Below, one piece after another: positions 24,416 through 33,476 of a stretch of 57,204 nt of DNA. Location: positions 1 through 57,204 of the forward strand of contig JBCCMA010000004.1 in assembly GCA_039026595.1 (NCBI GenBank), written 5' to 3'. The notes under the pieces are model-generated. The model was not told the DNA's origin. It made no database searches and worked only from the letters and a program-made list of their open reading frames with translations. This DNA is from JBCCMA01 sp039026595. Its GTDB lineage: Bacteria; Pseudomonadota; Gammaproteobacteria; Steroidobacterales; JBCCMA01. Position 1 is the first letter of the stretch. Every line of letters starts with the position of its first letter. The position numbers and the translations under genes are program-made.

Positions 24416-25014
24416 ATTTCCTCGAAGAACTTCAGGGTCTCGATTTCAATGACATCGGTCGCTGGCCGCCGCTGTTCCGCGCACTGGCCATCGGTCTGGC
24501 GTTCGCAGCGGTCTTGGGGCTGGGCTACTGGAAATTTGTCCACACCACCGTCCTGGTCAACCTGGACCGGGTGAAAGAAAAGGAAGTCGAGCTGAAAGAG
24601 ACGTTCGACGACAAGCAGGGCAAAGCGGCCAATCTGGACGCCTACAAGGACCAGCTTGACCAGATGAACACCAATTTTGGCGCCATGCTGCGACAGCTCC
24701 CGGGCCAGACCGAGATCGACAGTCTGCTGACCGATATCTCGCAGACCGGCGTGGCGAGCGGCCTGGAAGAAGAGCTGTTCCAGCCAATCGAAGAGCAAAA
24801 TCGCGAGTTTTACGCCGAGAAGCCCATTTCGATCCGTCTGCGCGGTTCGTACCACGAACTCGGCAAGTTTGTCAGCGGCATCGCCGCGCTGCCGCGGATC
24901 GTGACTCTCCACGACATTGACATCGAACCGATCTCCAAAGAGTCCGGCTCAGAACTCATGCTCAATGTCACCGCCAAGACCTATCGCTACCTCGACGAGG
25001 AAGACGAAGAATGA
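24412..25014 (+). CDS. pilO: Type IV pilus alignment protein PilO
   Basis: Partner of PilN in the inner-membrane alignment complex. The 200-residue product has a short cytoplasmic head with the LQGLDFNDIGRWPP motif, one membrane helix (about 26-45), a coiled coil (about 50-100) and a C-terminal ferredoxin-like domain with VRLHG-type strand ISIRLRGSYHELGKFVSGIAA. The start overlaps pilN and the stop overlaps pilP by ATGA, so the four genes are translationally coupled. Confidence 0.96.
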   Translation: MNFLEELQGLDFNDIGRWPPLFRALAIGLAFAAVLGLGYWKFVHTTVLVNLDRVKEKEVELKETFDDKQGKAANLDAYKDQLDQMNTNFGAMLRQLPGQTEIDSLLTDISQTGVASGLEEELFQPIEEQNREFYAEKPISIRLRGSYHELGKFVSGIAALPRIVTLHDIDIEPISKESGSELMLNVTAKTYRYLDEEDEE

Positions 25015-25556
25015 TGACCGCCAAACACCGGCCATCGCGCGGCACGCCGCGCGCGCTCGTCCTCGCCCTGTCCATCGCGGTTTTGTCCGGACTGGGCGGG
25101 TGCACCAGTGACATGAGCGACCTGGAGCAATGGGTCGCAAAGACCAAATCTCGTCCGGGTGGTCGTATTGATGAGCTGCCCACCGTGGAGCCGTACGCGT
25201 CATACACGTATGAATCGGCCGGGGAACGGTCGCCGTTTGTGCGCACGCGCCGACAAGAGGCCGTGCCGCAGGGCAACGGCTTGACGCCCAACCGCAATCG
25301 CGCGCGCGAGTTCCTCGAAGGGTTCCCGCTGGACTCACTGCGGATGGTCGGATCGCTCACGAACAACGGCCAGAACTATGCGCTCGTGCAGGCGAGCGAC
25401 GGCCTGATCCACCGCGTGCAGCCCGGCAACTACATCGGACAGAACGATGGCCAGATCACGGCGATCACCGAATCCGAAATCATTCTTAACGAAATCGTGC
25501 CCGACGGCCTTGGCGGTTACATCGAACGCCGCGGCGCCCTCGCGCTCAACGACTGA
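25011..25556 (+). CDS. pilP: Pilus assembly lipoprotein PilP
   Basis: Inner-membrane lipoprotein that connects PilN/PilO to the secretin PilQ. The 181-residue product has a signal peptide with lipobox LGGC (Cys31), an extended linker (ERSPF and PNRNRAREFLEGFPLDSLRMVG, the second recognised by its start and end), and the beta-sandwich HR domain with YALVQASDGLIHRVQPGNYIG shortened here to its key parts. ATG 25011 overlaps pilO. Asp at +2 is absent (Thr), so standard Lol sorting would send it to the outer membrane; PilP proteins are normally placed at the inner membrane. Confidence 0.95.
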   Translation: MMTAKHRPSRGTPRALVLALSIAVLSGLGGCTSDMSDLEQWVAKTKSRPGGRIDELPTVEPYASYTYESAGERSPFVRTRRQEAVPQGNGLTPNRNRAREFLEGFPLDSLRMVGSLTNNGQNYALVQASDGLIHRVQPGNYIGQNDGQITAITESEIILNEIVPDGLGGYIERRGALALND

Positions 25557-25578
25557 CGCCCCCCTGGAGTATTGACCC

Positions 25579-27846
25579 ATGACGCTCAACCCATCGTCAT
25601 CCGCCCGCATGCCCGCGGCAACACGCCGCCTGCACTCCGGAATGTGGCGCACTGTTCTTGCCTTTTTCGCACTGACGGCCTCCGCGCAGGCGGTCGCGCA
25701 GAGCAATCAGCTGCTCGACATCGAGACCCGCGCCCTGCCCGGTCAGCAGGTTGAACTGCGGCTGCGGACCAGTGGTCCCGCACCCGAGCCTCTGACGTTC
25801 ACCATCGACGATCCCGCGCGCATCAGCCTGGACTTGCAAGACACGTCGCTGGCGCTTAGCACGCGGCGTCAGGACGTGGGTATCGGCGCGCTGACCACCG
25901 TGCTCGCCGCGCAGGCCAATGAGCGCACGCGAATTGTGCTGAATCTCGACCAGATGGTCCCCTACACCACCAGTGTTCAGGGCGACACGATCGTGGTGAC
26001 ACTGGGCTCCACCGCCGCCGGTGGCCAGGCCGTCGTCAGCGAGAGTACAACTCAGCCCTTCGGTGAGCCGAGCGGTGCGCCGAGCGGCCGCACGGTCACA
26101 AGCGCCGCGTTCAAGGCGATCGATAACGTCGATTTCCGCCGGTCCACAGAAGGCGCTGGCCGCGTCGTGGTCACACTGACCGATCCGAAAACGGTCGTTG
26201 ATCTGCGTGAAGAAGGCGGTCGGGTCATCGTGGACTTCAAGGACACGGCACTCCCGGCAGGACTGCAGCGTCGCTACGACGTACTCGATTTCGCAACGCC
26301 GGTGGCGTCCGTGGACGCGCGTCAGGTCAACGGTGACGCGCGCGTGGTGATCACATCGCACAAAGCCTACGAGCAGGTCGCCTATCAGTCCGACAATCTG
26401 TTCACGATCGAACTTCAGGAGTACGTGCAGACGGCCGAGGATCGATTCGAGGACGAGCAAAACAAGGTGTATGTGGGTGAGCGTCTGACGCTCAACTTCC
26501 AGGACATCGAGACGCGCGCGGTGTTGCAGCTTCTGGCCGATGTGAGCCAGCAGAACATCGTCGTCAGCGACACCGTGCAGGGCAACGTAACCCTGCGCTT
26601 GCAGAATGTTCCGTGGGATCAGGCGCTGGACATCGTGCTGCAGACCAAGGGTCTGGATATGCGCCAGAACGACAACGTGATCATCGTCGCACCCGCTGAA
26701 GAGATCGCGGCGCGCGAACGCCAGCGTCTTGAAGAGCTGCGCGATATCAAAGAGCTTTCACCGCTTCGCCTTGAATACATTCAGGTGAATTACGCGAAGG
26801 CCACAACGCTGGCTGCGCTGATCCAGGGCATTCCGGTCGGGCTTCAGCAAGGCGGCGCGGGTGGCGGCGCTGGCGCGGGCATTGCCCCGGGACAGCAGAT
26901 TCGCTCGCTGCTCTCGGACCGCGGCACCATCACGGTCGACGAGCGCACCAACACGCTGATGGTCAACGACACCACCGACAAGCTGAACGAGATCCGTCGC
27001 CTCGTACAACGCCTCGACATTCCGGTGCGTCAGGTTCTGATCGAATCCCGTGTCGTGGTTGTGAACGACGACTTCCGTCGCGCCCTCGGGGTACGCGCCG
27101 GCTACACCAACGTATCGCAGAACAGCTCGGACGGGCTGATCACCGTCACGGGGAGCGCCGATGGCGCGGATACCACCATCGGATCGGCGTTGACGAATCT
27201 CAATACGAACGGTCAGGTCTTCCCCGTGGAGGCGCCGACGCTGGGCGACCGGCTGAGCGTGAACCTGCCGGTGGCCAACCCGGCCGGCCGATTCGCACTC
27301 GGTATTCTCGACTCCGACTTCCTCGTCGACCTGGAGCTGTCCGCCGTACAGGCTGAGGGCCGCGGCGAGATCATCTCGACGCCGCGTGTGATTGCCACCA
27401 ACCAGATCGAATCGCGCATCCTGCAGGGTGTGGAAATCCCGTTCCAGGAAGCGGCCGCCAGCGGCGCCACCGCCACCCAGTTCAAAGACGCAGTGCTTGA
27501 GCTGAAGGTAACGCCGTTGATCACTCCGGACGATCGCATCGTGATGGACCTGCTCGTCACCCAGGACACCGTCGGTGAAAACGTGCCGAGCGCAACCGGC
27601 GGATTTGTGCCGAGCATCGACACGCGTGAGGTGCAGACTCAGGTCATCGTAAACAACGGCGAGACAGTGGTTCTCGGCGGCATCTACGAGACAGAGAATC
27701 GGGAAGTGAACAGCAAAGTCCCGGTTCTGGGTGACCTGCCCGGCGTCGGAGCGCTGTTCCGTACGACCAATCGCATCTCGAACAAATCCGAACTGCTTAT
27801 TTTTGTTACCCCGCGCATCCTGAACGATAGCGCCAACCTGAACTGA
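25579..27846 (+). CDS. pilQ: Type IV pilus secretin PilQ
   Basis: Outer-membrane secretin through which the pilus fibre passes. The 755-residue precursor has a signal peptide ending near AQAVAQ41, two AMIN domains that bind peptidoglycan (about 45-125 and 175-275), an STN/N0 domain (about 300-370), an N1/KH domain (about 395-490) with a Gly/Ala-rich loop, and the secretin core (about 565-750) with VPVLGDLPGVGALFR and the ELLIFVTPRIL end. It starts 22 bases after pilP with a GGAG site. Length and order of domains are normal. Confidence 0.97.
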   Translation: MTLNPSSSARMPAATRRLHSGMWRTVLAFFALTASAQAVAQSNQLLDIETRALPGQQVELRLRTSGPAPEPLTFTIDDPARISLDLQDTSLALSTRRQDVGIGALTTVLAAQANERTRIVLNLDQMVPYTTSVQGDTIVVTLGSTAAGGQAVVSESTTQPFGEPSGAPSGRTVTSAAFKAIDNVDFRRSTEGAGRVVVTLTDPKTVVDLREEGGRVIVDFKDTALPAGLQRRYDVLDFATPVASVDARQVNGDARVVITSHKAYEQVAYQSDNLFTIELQEYVQTAEDRFEDEQNKVYVGERLTLNFQDIETRAVLQLLADVSQQNIVVSDTVQGNVTLRLQNVPWDQALDIVLQTKGLDMRQNDNVIIVAPAEEIAARERQRLEELRDIKELSPLRLEYIQVNYAKATTLAALIQGIPVGLQQGGAGGGAGAGIAPGQQIRSLLSDRGTITVDERTNTLMVNDTTDKLNEIRRLVQRLDIPVRQVLIESRVVVVNDDFRRALGVRAGYTNVSQNSSDGLITVTGSADGADTTIGSALTNLNTNGQVFPVEAPTLGDRLSVNLPVANPAGRFALGILDSDFLVDLELSAVQAEGRGEIISTPRVIATNQIESRILQGVEIPFQEAAASGATATQFKDAVLELKVTPLITPDDRIVMDLLVTQDTVGENVPSATGGFVPSIDTREVQTQVIVNNGETVVLGGIYETENREVNSKVPVLGDLPGVGALFRTTNRISNKSELLIFVTPRILNDSANLN

Positions 27847-27873
27847 TCGGCGCAGGGATCAAGAGGACCAACC

Positions 27874-29829
27874 ATGCGGAAACTCAACACGTTTTTGGCG
27901 CTGGCCGCGCTGACACTGCTCGCCGGGTGCGGCAACGAAAGCACGATCGTCTCCGACATGCCGACGGGCGACGGCACGACGGATCCAATGACGCCGCCGC
28001 TCCCCGAGGTCGCCAGTATTCAGGTACTGACCAGCAGCCCGCAGATTCCGTCGGACGGCAGCATGCCGGCCACGATCACGGCGCTGCTGCGCGATGCCGG
28101 CAACAACTTCATCGCCGGTCAATCCGTGTCGTTCTCGACCACCTCTGGCGGCCTCAGCATTCCGGTCGATCCGGACGGGGCGACAAGCACCACAACGGAC
28201 GGAGACGGCCGCACAAGCGCCACACTCTCCACCGCGGGTGACCCGACCAACCGCATCATCGCCATCACCGCGACGAGCGGCGACCTGTCCAGCACGGTTC
28301 AGGTTCAGGTGACCGGTACACAGCTCACCATCAGTGGACCAGATAACCTGGTCCAGGGTGCGCAGGCTGACTACACGATCGTTCTCGCCGACGCCGGCGG
28401 CAACGGCATCGCAAACCAGACCATTAACCTCTCCTCCAGCCTCGCCAACGTCCTCGCGGCGACGACGCTGACCACGGACTTCAGCGGGCAGGCGCAGGTG
28501 CGTTACACCGCGATCAACGGCGGCACGGACTCCTTTGAAGCCTCGGCACTCGGTGAGACGATTGCCAGCACCATTCAGGTCTCCGCCGACACGTTCAACT
28601 TCAGCGCGCCGGCTGAAGGCGCAGAAATCAATCTCGGCGCCATCGCCAATGTGTCCGTGACGTGGGTCCAGAACAACGCGCCGGTCGTCGGGCAGACGGT
28701 GGTGTTCTCCACCACGCGCGGCTCGGTGTCACCGGCCTCGGTTGTAACCGACGCGAACGGCGTCGCATCGACCACGGTCACCGCGCAGAATTCCGGCCCT
28801 GGCGTTATTACGGCCACCGCACTGAACGGCCCGGTGGCCTCGCGCGCCATCGAGTTTCTGGCGGTGACGCCGGATTCCATCGAAGTTCAGGCCGACCCCT
28901 TCACCGTCGCGCCCAACAGCCAGAGCACGATCACCGCCGTGTTGCGGGATCCGGCCGGCAACCTCGTCAAGAACAAACGCGTGACGTTCAGTCTTGAGGA
29001 CATCACCGGGGGCACGCTGTCGGTCAGTTCCGCAGTCACCGACAGCCAGGGCCGTGCACAGACGTTTTATACATCAAGCGCCACGACCAGCGCCGCCGAC
29101 GGTGTGATCGTTACCGCCGTCGTTGACGAAAACACGTCCATCCGGGACTCGGTCAACCTGACCGTGGCCGGCCGCGAAGTGTTCTTCGTATTTGGTACGG
29201 GTAACACGATTTCCGAACCGAACGACGCCCAATACCTTCGCAACTACGCTGTGCAAGTGACCGACGCCGACGGCCGCCCGGTGCAGAACGTCGAGGTGGC
29301 GATGAGTGTGGTCTCGGTGCGCTACGTCAAGGGGTTCTACTGGCCCAACACAACCGACGACGTGTGGTCGTCGTTCAGCCGCGTGCGCTGCGACGATGAG
29401 GACATCAACCGCAACGGCATCCTGGATCCGGGCGAAGACTTCAACAACACCGGGCAGATCGAGGCCGGCAACGTGGCAACCATCAGCCCGGGCACGTTTA
29501 CCACCGATGAACTGGGTGAGGGTCAAGTGGTTATTCGCTACCCGCAGCAGTTCGGTGGCTGGCTGGAGGTTGAACTGCAGGCGCGCGCCTCGGTGCAGGG
29601 CACGGAATTCAGCGAACGGGCCTCGTTTATCCTCGGCGTCCTTGCCGACGACGTGAACGACCTCGAACAGGCACCGCCCGGTGTCCGGCTTTTCGTCAAC
29701 GACTTCAATTCCAGCGACGTGCCGGGTGATGTGACGACAGCGATCGGCGTTCAGGGCTCGACCGTCGAGTTCTTCAGCAGCCCGTTCGGTTACAACAACA
29801 ACTGCTCGGTCTGGGAATTCTCCGACTAA
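27874..29829 (+). CDS. Large lipoprotein with tandem bacterial Ig-like (Big_1) repeats
   Basis: A 651-residue lipoprotein: signal peptide with lipobox LLAGC (Cys19), a Thr/Pro linker, then about four to five invasin-type Ig-like repeats (about 45-140, 145-230, 235-325, 330-425 and a more divergent one after 435). Each has the pattern of A-T/S-I-T-A-x-L-R-D followed by a G-x-T/A-T-F or S-F-T-T strand. Near residues 510-525 there is an acidic Asn/Asp loop (DINRNGILDPGED) that looks like a calcium-binding EF-hand/dockerin loop. It follows pilQ by 27 bases with AGAGGA before ATG, and a strong terminator follows. Such proteins are usually surface adhesins; a link to pili is inferred from position. 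Confidence 0.85.
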   Translation: MRKLNTFLALAALTLLAGCGNESTIVSDMPTGDGTTDPMTPPLPEVASIQVLTSSPQIPSDGSMPATITALLRDAGNNFIAGQSVSFSTTSGGLSIPVDPDGATSTTTDGDGRTSATLSTAGDPTNRIIAITATSGDLSSTVQVQVTGTQLTISGPDNLVQGAQADYTIVLADAGGNGIANQTINLSSSLANVLAATTLTTDFSGQAQVRYTAINGGTDSFEASALGETIASTIQVSADTFNFSAPAEGAEINLGAIANVSVTWVQNNAPVVGQTVVFSTTRGSVSPASVVTDANGVASTTVTAQNSGPGVITATALNGPVASRAIEFLAVTPDSIEVQADPFTVAPNSQSTITAVLRDPAGNLVKNKRVTFSLEDITGGTLSVSSAVTDSQGRAQTFYTSSATTSAADGVIVTAVVDENTSIRDSVNLTVAGREVFFVFGTGNTISEPNDAQYLRNYAVQVTDADGRPVQNVEVAMSVVSVRYVKGFYWPNTTDDVWSSFSRVRCDDEDINRNGILDPGEDFNNTGQIEAGNVATISPGTFTTDELGEGQVVIRYPQQFGGWLEVELQARASVQGTEFSERASFILGVLADDVNDLEQAPPGVRLFVNDFNSSDVPGDVTTAIGVQGSTVEFFSSPFGYNNNCSVWEFSD

Positions 29830-29887
29830 CGCACGATTTGCACGGCCGGAACCGGGACCAGCGACCGGCTCGGACCGAAGATCAGAC

Positions 29888-29919
29888 AACGGGCCCCTCG
29901 GGGCCCGTTTTCTTTTTTT
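29888..29919 (+). terminator. Strong rho-independent terminator of the pil locus
   Basis: A 10-bp perfect stem (AACGGGCCCC at 29888-29897 with GGGGCCCGTT at 29900-29909) followed by a T-rich tract to 29919. It lies about 60 bases after the Ig-repeat lipoprotein stop and separates pilM-Q plus the lipoprotein from aroK-aroB. Confidence 0.92.
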
Positions 29920-29948
29920 GACCACAGGCAACCCGTACACTTCGGTCG

Positions 29949-30464
29949 ATGCCCGATCATGAACGAATCTTCCTAATTGGCCCGATGGGCGCCGGCAAGA
30001 GCGCGGTTGGCCGCAGTGTGGCGTCGCAGCTCGATTTCGACTTCGCCGATACGGACAGCGAGGTGGAGCGCAACGCAGGTGTCGATATTCCGTTCATTTT
30101 TGAGAAAGAGGGTGAACCCGGATTTCGCTTGCGGGAGCACCGCGCTCTGAGCGCGCTGTGCAACCGTTCGAGGGTTGTCGTGGCCACCGGCGGTGGCTGC
30201 GTCACCACGCCGGCCAATCGTGACTTGCTGGAGCGCAATGGCACCGTTATTTATCTTATGGCCAGCATCGATCAGCTGTTTGAGCGTGTGCGCTGTTCCC
30301 ACCACCGGCCTTTGCTACAGACCGATGACCCGCGGTCTGCGCTCGAGTTAATTGTGGCGTCACGGCGTGACCTCTACGAGAGCGTGGCAGACGTCACCGT
30401 GGACACCGAAGGTCAGCGTGTCATGCAGGTGGCACGCGGAATCGCTCGGCAGCTCGTGACATGA
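29949..30464 (+). CDS. aroK: Shikimate kinase
   Basis: Phosphorylates shikimate in the chorismate pathway. The 171-residue product has Walker A LIGPMGAGKSAVG, the substrate Asp in FADTDSEVE, the ATGGGCVT shikimate-binding loop, and lid Arg residues around RHHRPLL-like SHHRPLL. The stop overlaps aroB by ATGA. Location beside pilQ is conserved in gammaproteobacteria. Chorismate made here also feeds UbiC. Confidence 0.97.
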   Translation: MPDHERIFLIGPMGAGKSAVGRSVASQLDFDFADTDSEVERNAGVDIPFIFEKEGEPGFRLREHRALSALCNRSRVVVATGGGCVTTPANRDLLERNGTVIYLMASIDQLFERVRCSHHRPLLQTDDPRSALELIVASRRDLYESVADVTVDTEGQRVMQVARGIARQLVT

Positions 30465-31543
30465 CCGGGCACGCCCTGCACGTCGAGCTTGGCGAGCGCC
30501 GGTATCGCATCGATATCGGCGCCGGCCTTCTTGGTGATCCCGACATCTGGTCCGCGCTGCCGTTGGGACAAACCGTTCTGGTGGTCACCGACCACAATGT
30601 CGGAGCGCACTACGCTGCCGCCGTCTGCGACCGTTTGAGCGACCGGGACTGCCGCGTCCACAGTGTGCCGCCGGGCGAGTCGACCAAATCGATGGCGCAC
30701 GTTAACCGGATTCTGGACGCGCTGATCGACCATGGGGCGCGGCGTGATGCCACCGTGATCGCCCTAGGCGGTGGTGTGGTGGGCGATCTGGCCGGCTTCG
30801 CCGCGGCGTGCTATCTGCGCGGCATTGCGTTCGTGCAGATTCCCACCTCGCTTCTGGCCCAGGTGGACTCATCCGTGGGCGGGAAGACCGGAGTCAACCA
30901 CGCCCGTGGCAAGAACCTGATCGGCGCGTTTCACCAGCCGGCTGCCGTGGTGATTGACACCGATACGCTGAGCACGCTGCCGGACAACGAACTGTCAGCC
31001 GGACTTGCCGAAGTTATCAAGACCGCCCTTCTCGCCGACGGTGAGTTCTTCGAGTGGCTGGAGCAAAACATGGACGCGCTGCGTCGCCGTGACCCAAACG
31101 CACTGGCGCACGCCATCTCGCGCTGCTGCGCGATCAAAGCCGGCGTTGTGGCACGCGACGAGCGCGAAGCAGGCGAGCGCATGCTGCTCAATCTCGGCCA
31201 CACGTTCGGACACGCCATCGAAAACGTCACGGCCTATCGCGGATGGCTGCACGGAGAGGCCGTCGGTGCCGGGCTTGTGATGGCAGCCGATCTGTCGGCG
31301 GCGCGCGGGCACATCGCACCGGACGACGTGGATCGCGTGCGGCGCGCGGTCGCAAGCGCTGGCTTACCGGTCGATGCCCGGAACCTCGACGCCGAAGCAC
31401 TCGTCAGCGCCATGGCCCACGACAAGAAGTTCCAGCACGGCAGAGCCCGCTTCATCTTGCTCGAACAACTCGGCTTGGCGTTTGTTGCCGATGACGTGGA
31501 CCCGGCGATGATGTCGTCGCGCCTGGCGACGTTTTGCCGATGA
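30461..31543 (+). CDS. aroB: 3-dehydroquinate synthase
   Basis: NAD- and metal-dependent cyclisation of DAHP to 3-dehydroquinate. Of the 360 residues, the diagnostic parts are the NAD-binding GGGVVGDLAGFAAACYLRG, the SVGGKTGVNHARGKNLIGAF loop, the metal ligands Glu in SAGLAEVIKT and His residues in NLGHTFGHAIE and LHGEAV. Length is normal. It is coupled by ATGA to both aroK and the dGTPase-like gene. Confidence 0.97.
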   Translation: MTGHALHVELGERRYRIDIGAGLLGDPDIWSALPLGQTVLVVTDHNVGAHYAAAVCDRLSDRDCRVHSVPPGESTKSMAHVNRILDALIDHGARRDATVIALGGGVVGDLAGFAAACYLRGIAFVQIPTSLLAQVDSSVGGKTGVNHARGKNLIGAFHQPAAVVIDTDTLSTLPDNELSAGLAEVIKTALLADGEFFEWLEQNMDALRRRDPNALAHAISRCCAIKAGVVARDEREAGERMLLNLGHTFGHAIENVTAYRGWLHGEAVGAGLVMAADLSAARGHIAPDDVDRVRRAVASAGLPVDARNLDAEALVSAMAHDKKFQHGRARFILLEQLGLAFVADDVDPAMMSSRLATFCR

Positions 31544-32643
31544 CCCTCGCACCCTTTGCCGCGCACCCGGCCACCTCCCGCGGACGTCAACACGACGAGC
31601 CGCCCTCGCGTTTCCGCGACGAATTCCAGCGGGATCGGGACCGCATCATCCACTGCACCGCGTTCCGGCGGCTGGAATACAAGACGCAGGTGTTCGTCAA
31701 TCACGAGGGCGACCTGTACCGCACGCGGCTGACACACTCACTTGAGGTCGCGCAGGTGGGTCGTGCCATCGCCCGCGCGCTTGGACTGAACGAAGATCTC
31801 ACCGAAGCGATTTGTCTGGCGCACGATCTGGGGCACACACCCTTCGGTCACGCCGGGCAGCACGCATTGAATGACTGCATGCGCGATCACGGCGGGTTTG
31901 AGCACAACCTCCAGTCGCTCCGGGTGGTGGATTTGCTCGAGCACAAGTACCCCGATTTTGACGGGCTGAATCTGACCTTCGAGGCCCGCGAGGGCATTTT
32001 AAAACACTGCGCACGCCGCCATGCACGCGAGCTTGGCAACGTCGGACGTCGGTTTCTCGATGGCACTCAGCCGGGCGCCGAAGCACAACTGGCCAACATT
32101 GCGGATGAAATTGCCTACAACAACCACGATGTGGATGACGGACTGCGCTCCGAGCTGATCACGGTCGACGCCCTGCGCGAGGTGGCGCTGTTCAGCGAGC
32201 ACTACGATGCAGCCAGCCGTGAACACGCCCAAGCGGATACGCGCATCATCGTGCACGAAACCGTGCGACGGATGATCGGCGATATGGTCCACGACGTGAT
32301 CGGCCACAGCACAGCTCGCCTCGAAGAAGATGCACCGACCACCATTGACGCGCTGAGGCAGCTGCCCTCAGCGTGCATTTCCATGAGCCCGGGCATGCTG
32401 GACAGCCACCGGGCGATGAAGCGTTTCCTGATGGCCAACTTGTACCGACACCCGCGCGTGCGGGCGATGACCGACAACGCGGAACGCACGATCCACGGAC
32501 TGTTCGCGGCCTACACCGAGCGGCCCGAGCGGATGGCGCTGACCCGGGATCCCGCCGTCGCGTTTGAACGACAGGTCGCGGACTACATTGCCGGGATGAC
32601 CGACCGGTTTGCGCTGCGTGAATTCGACCGGTGGTGCGGCTGA
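31540..32643 (+). CDS. dgt: dGTPase-like HD phosphohydrolase
   Basis: A deoxyguanosinetriphosphate triphosphohydrolase-like protein of 367 residues. The HD metal site is complete: H in RTRLTHSLEVAQ, then HDLGHTPFGHAG, and a late Asp in IADEIAYNNHDVDDG. Family members hydrolyse dNTPs to nucleoside and triphosphate, affecting nucleotide pools; substrate preference of this shorter subgroup varies. ATG 31540 overlaps the aroB stop by ATGA, which I prefer to TTG 31534. The gene symbol is by family only. Confidence 0.92.
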   Translation: MTLAPFAAHPATSRGRQHDEPPSRFRDEFQRDRDRIIHCTAFRRLEYKTQVFVNHEGDLYRTRLTHSLEVAQVGRAIARALGLNEDLTEAICLAHDLGHTPFGHAGQHALNDCMRDHGGFEHNLQSLRVVDLLEHKYPDFDGLNLTFEAREGILKHCARRHARELGNVGRRFLDGTQPGAEAQLANIADEIAYNNHDVDDGLRSELITVDALREVALFSEHYDAASREHAQADTRIIVHETVRRMIGDMVHDVIGHSTARLEEDAPTTIDALRQLPSACISMSPGMLDSHRAMKRFLMANLYRHPRVRAMTDNAERTIHGLFAAYTERPERMALTRDPAVAFERQVADYIAGMTDRFALREFDRWCG

Positions 32644-32689
32644 AGCAATCCGGCCGCGCGGGCAACTAACGGTGGTAGGATACGCGCCG

Positions 32690-33427
32690 ATGAACGGACC
32701 CCGACCGCACAAAGCCGAAATCGCCAACCGCGATCGATTGATCTTCGCTCTCGATGTCGCGTCGGTCGACGCCGCGCGCGATCTGGTGGACGAACTGGGT
32801 GACAGCGTCCAGTTCTACAAACTTGGACTCGAGTTGATGACCTCGGGCGGCTATTTCGATTTGCTCGACGAATTGACCGGGCGGGGCAAGAAGATCTTCG
32901 CTGACCTAAAGCTGTTCGATGTGCCGGCAACCGTCGCGGCCGCCGTGCGCGGCTTGAATAATCGGGGCATTCACTTTGCGACGGTCCACGGCAATCAGGC
33001 CGTTATGGAGGCCGCCGCCGAAGCGGCCGAAGACGTCCGCATTCTTGCGGTCACCGTGCTGACCAGCCTTGACCGCGGCGATCTGGATGACCTCGGATTC
33101 GATTGTGACCTCGACGCCCTTGTTCTGTCCCGCGCGCGACGTGCCCTGGAGGCCGGCTGCGCTGGAGTGATCTCATCCGGTCTGGAGGCGCCAAAATTGC
33201 GCGCCCACGTTGACCCTGCGCTGACCGTGGTGACACCCGGCATTCGACCGGTCGACAATCGACCCGCCGACGATCAGAAGCGCGTAGTGGATGTCGCACA
33301 AGCGTTCGCCAATGGCGCCGACCACATCGTAGTGGGCCGCCCTATTCGCAATGCGCCCTCGCCCCGCAAAGCGGCGGAGGCCATGCAGGCCACCATTGAT
33401 ACCGTGTTCAGCACCGTGACGACCTGA
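32690..33427 (+). CDS. pyrF: Orotidine 5'-phosphate decarboxylase
   Basis: Last step of UMP synthesis. The 245-residue TIM-barrel protein has the substrate Lys in FYKLGLELM, the catalytic D-x-K-x-x-D tetrad segment FADLKLFDVPATV, the VTPGIRP phosphate loop and the DHIVVGRPI strand. ATG 32690 has TAGGA 9 bases upstream; the frame extension to 32609 overlaps the previous gene and does not resemble the family. It is followed by hemE after 49 bases. Confidence 0.96.
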   Translation: MNGPRPHKAEIANRDRLIFALDVASVDAARDLVDELGDSVQFYKLGLELMTSGGYFDLLDELTGRGKKIFADLKLFDVPATVAAAVRGLNNRGIHFATVHGNQAVMEAAAEAAEDVRILAVTVLTSLDRGDLDDLGFDCDLDALVLSRARRALEAGCAGVISSGLEAPKLRAHVDPALTVVTPGIRPVDNRPADDQKRVVDVAQAFANGADHIVVGRPIRNAPSPRKAAEAMQATIDTVFSTVTT

Positions 33428-33476
33428 AAGCAAAATCGCAAAGACAACCACGACAGACCATCACCAGAGAAGACCA

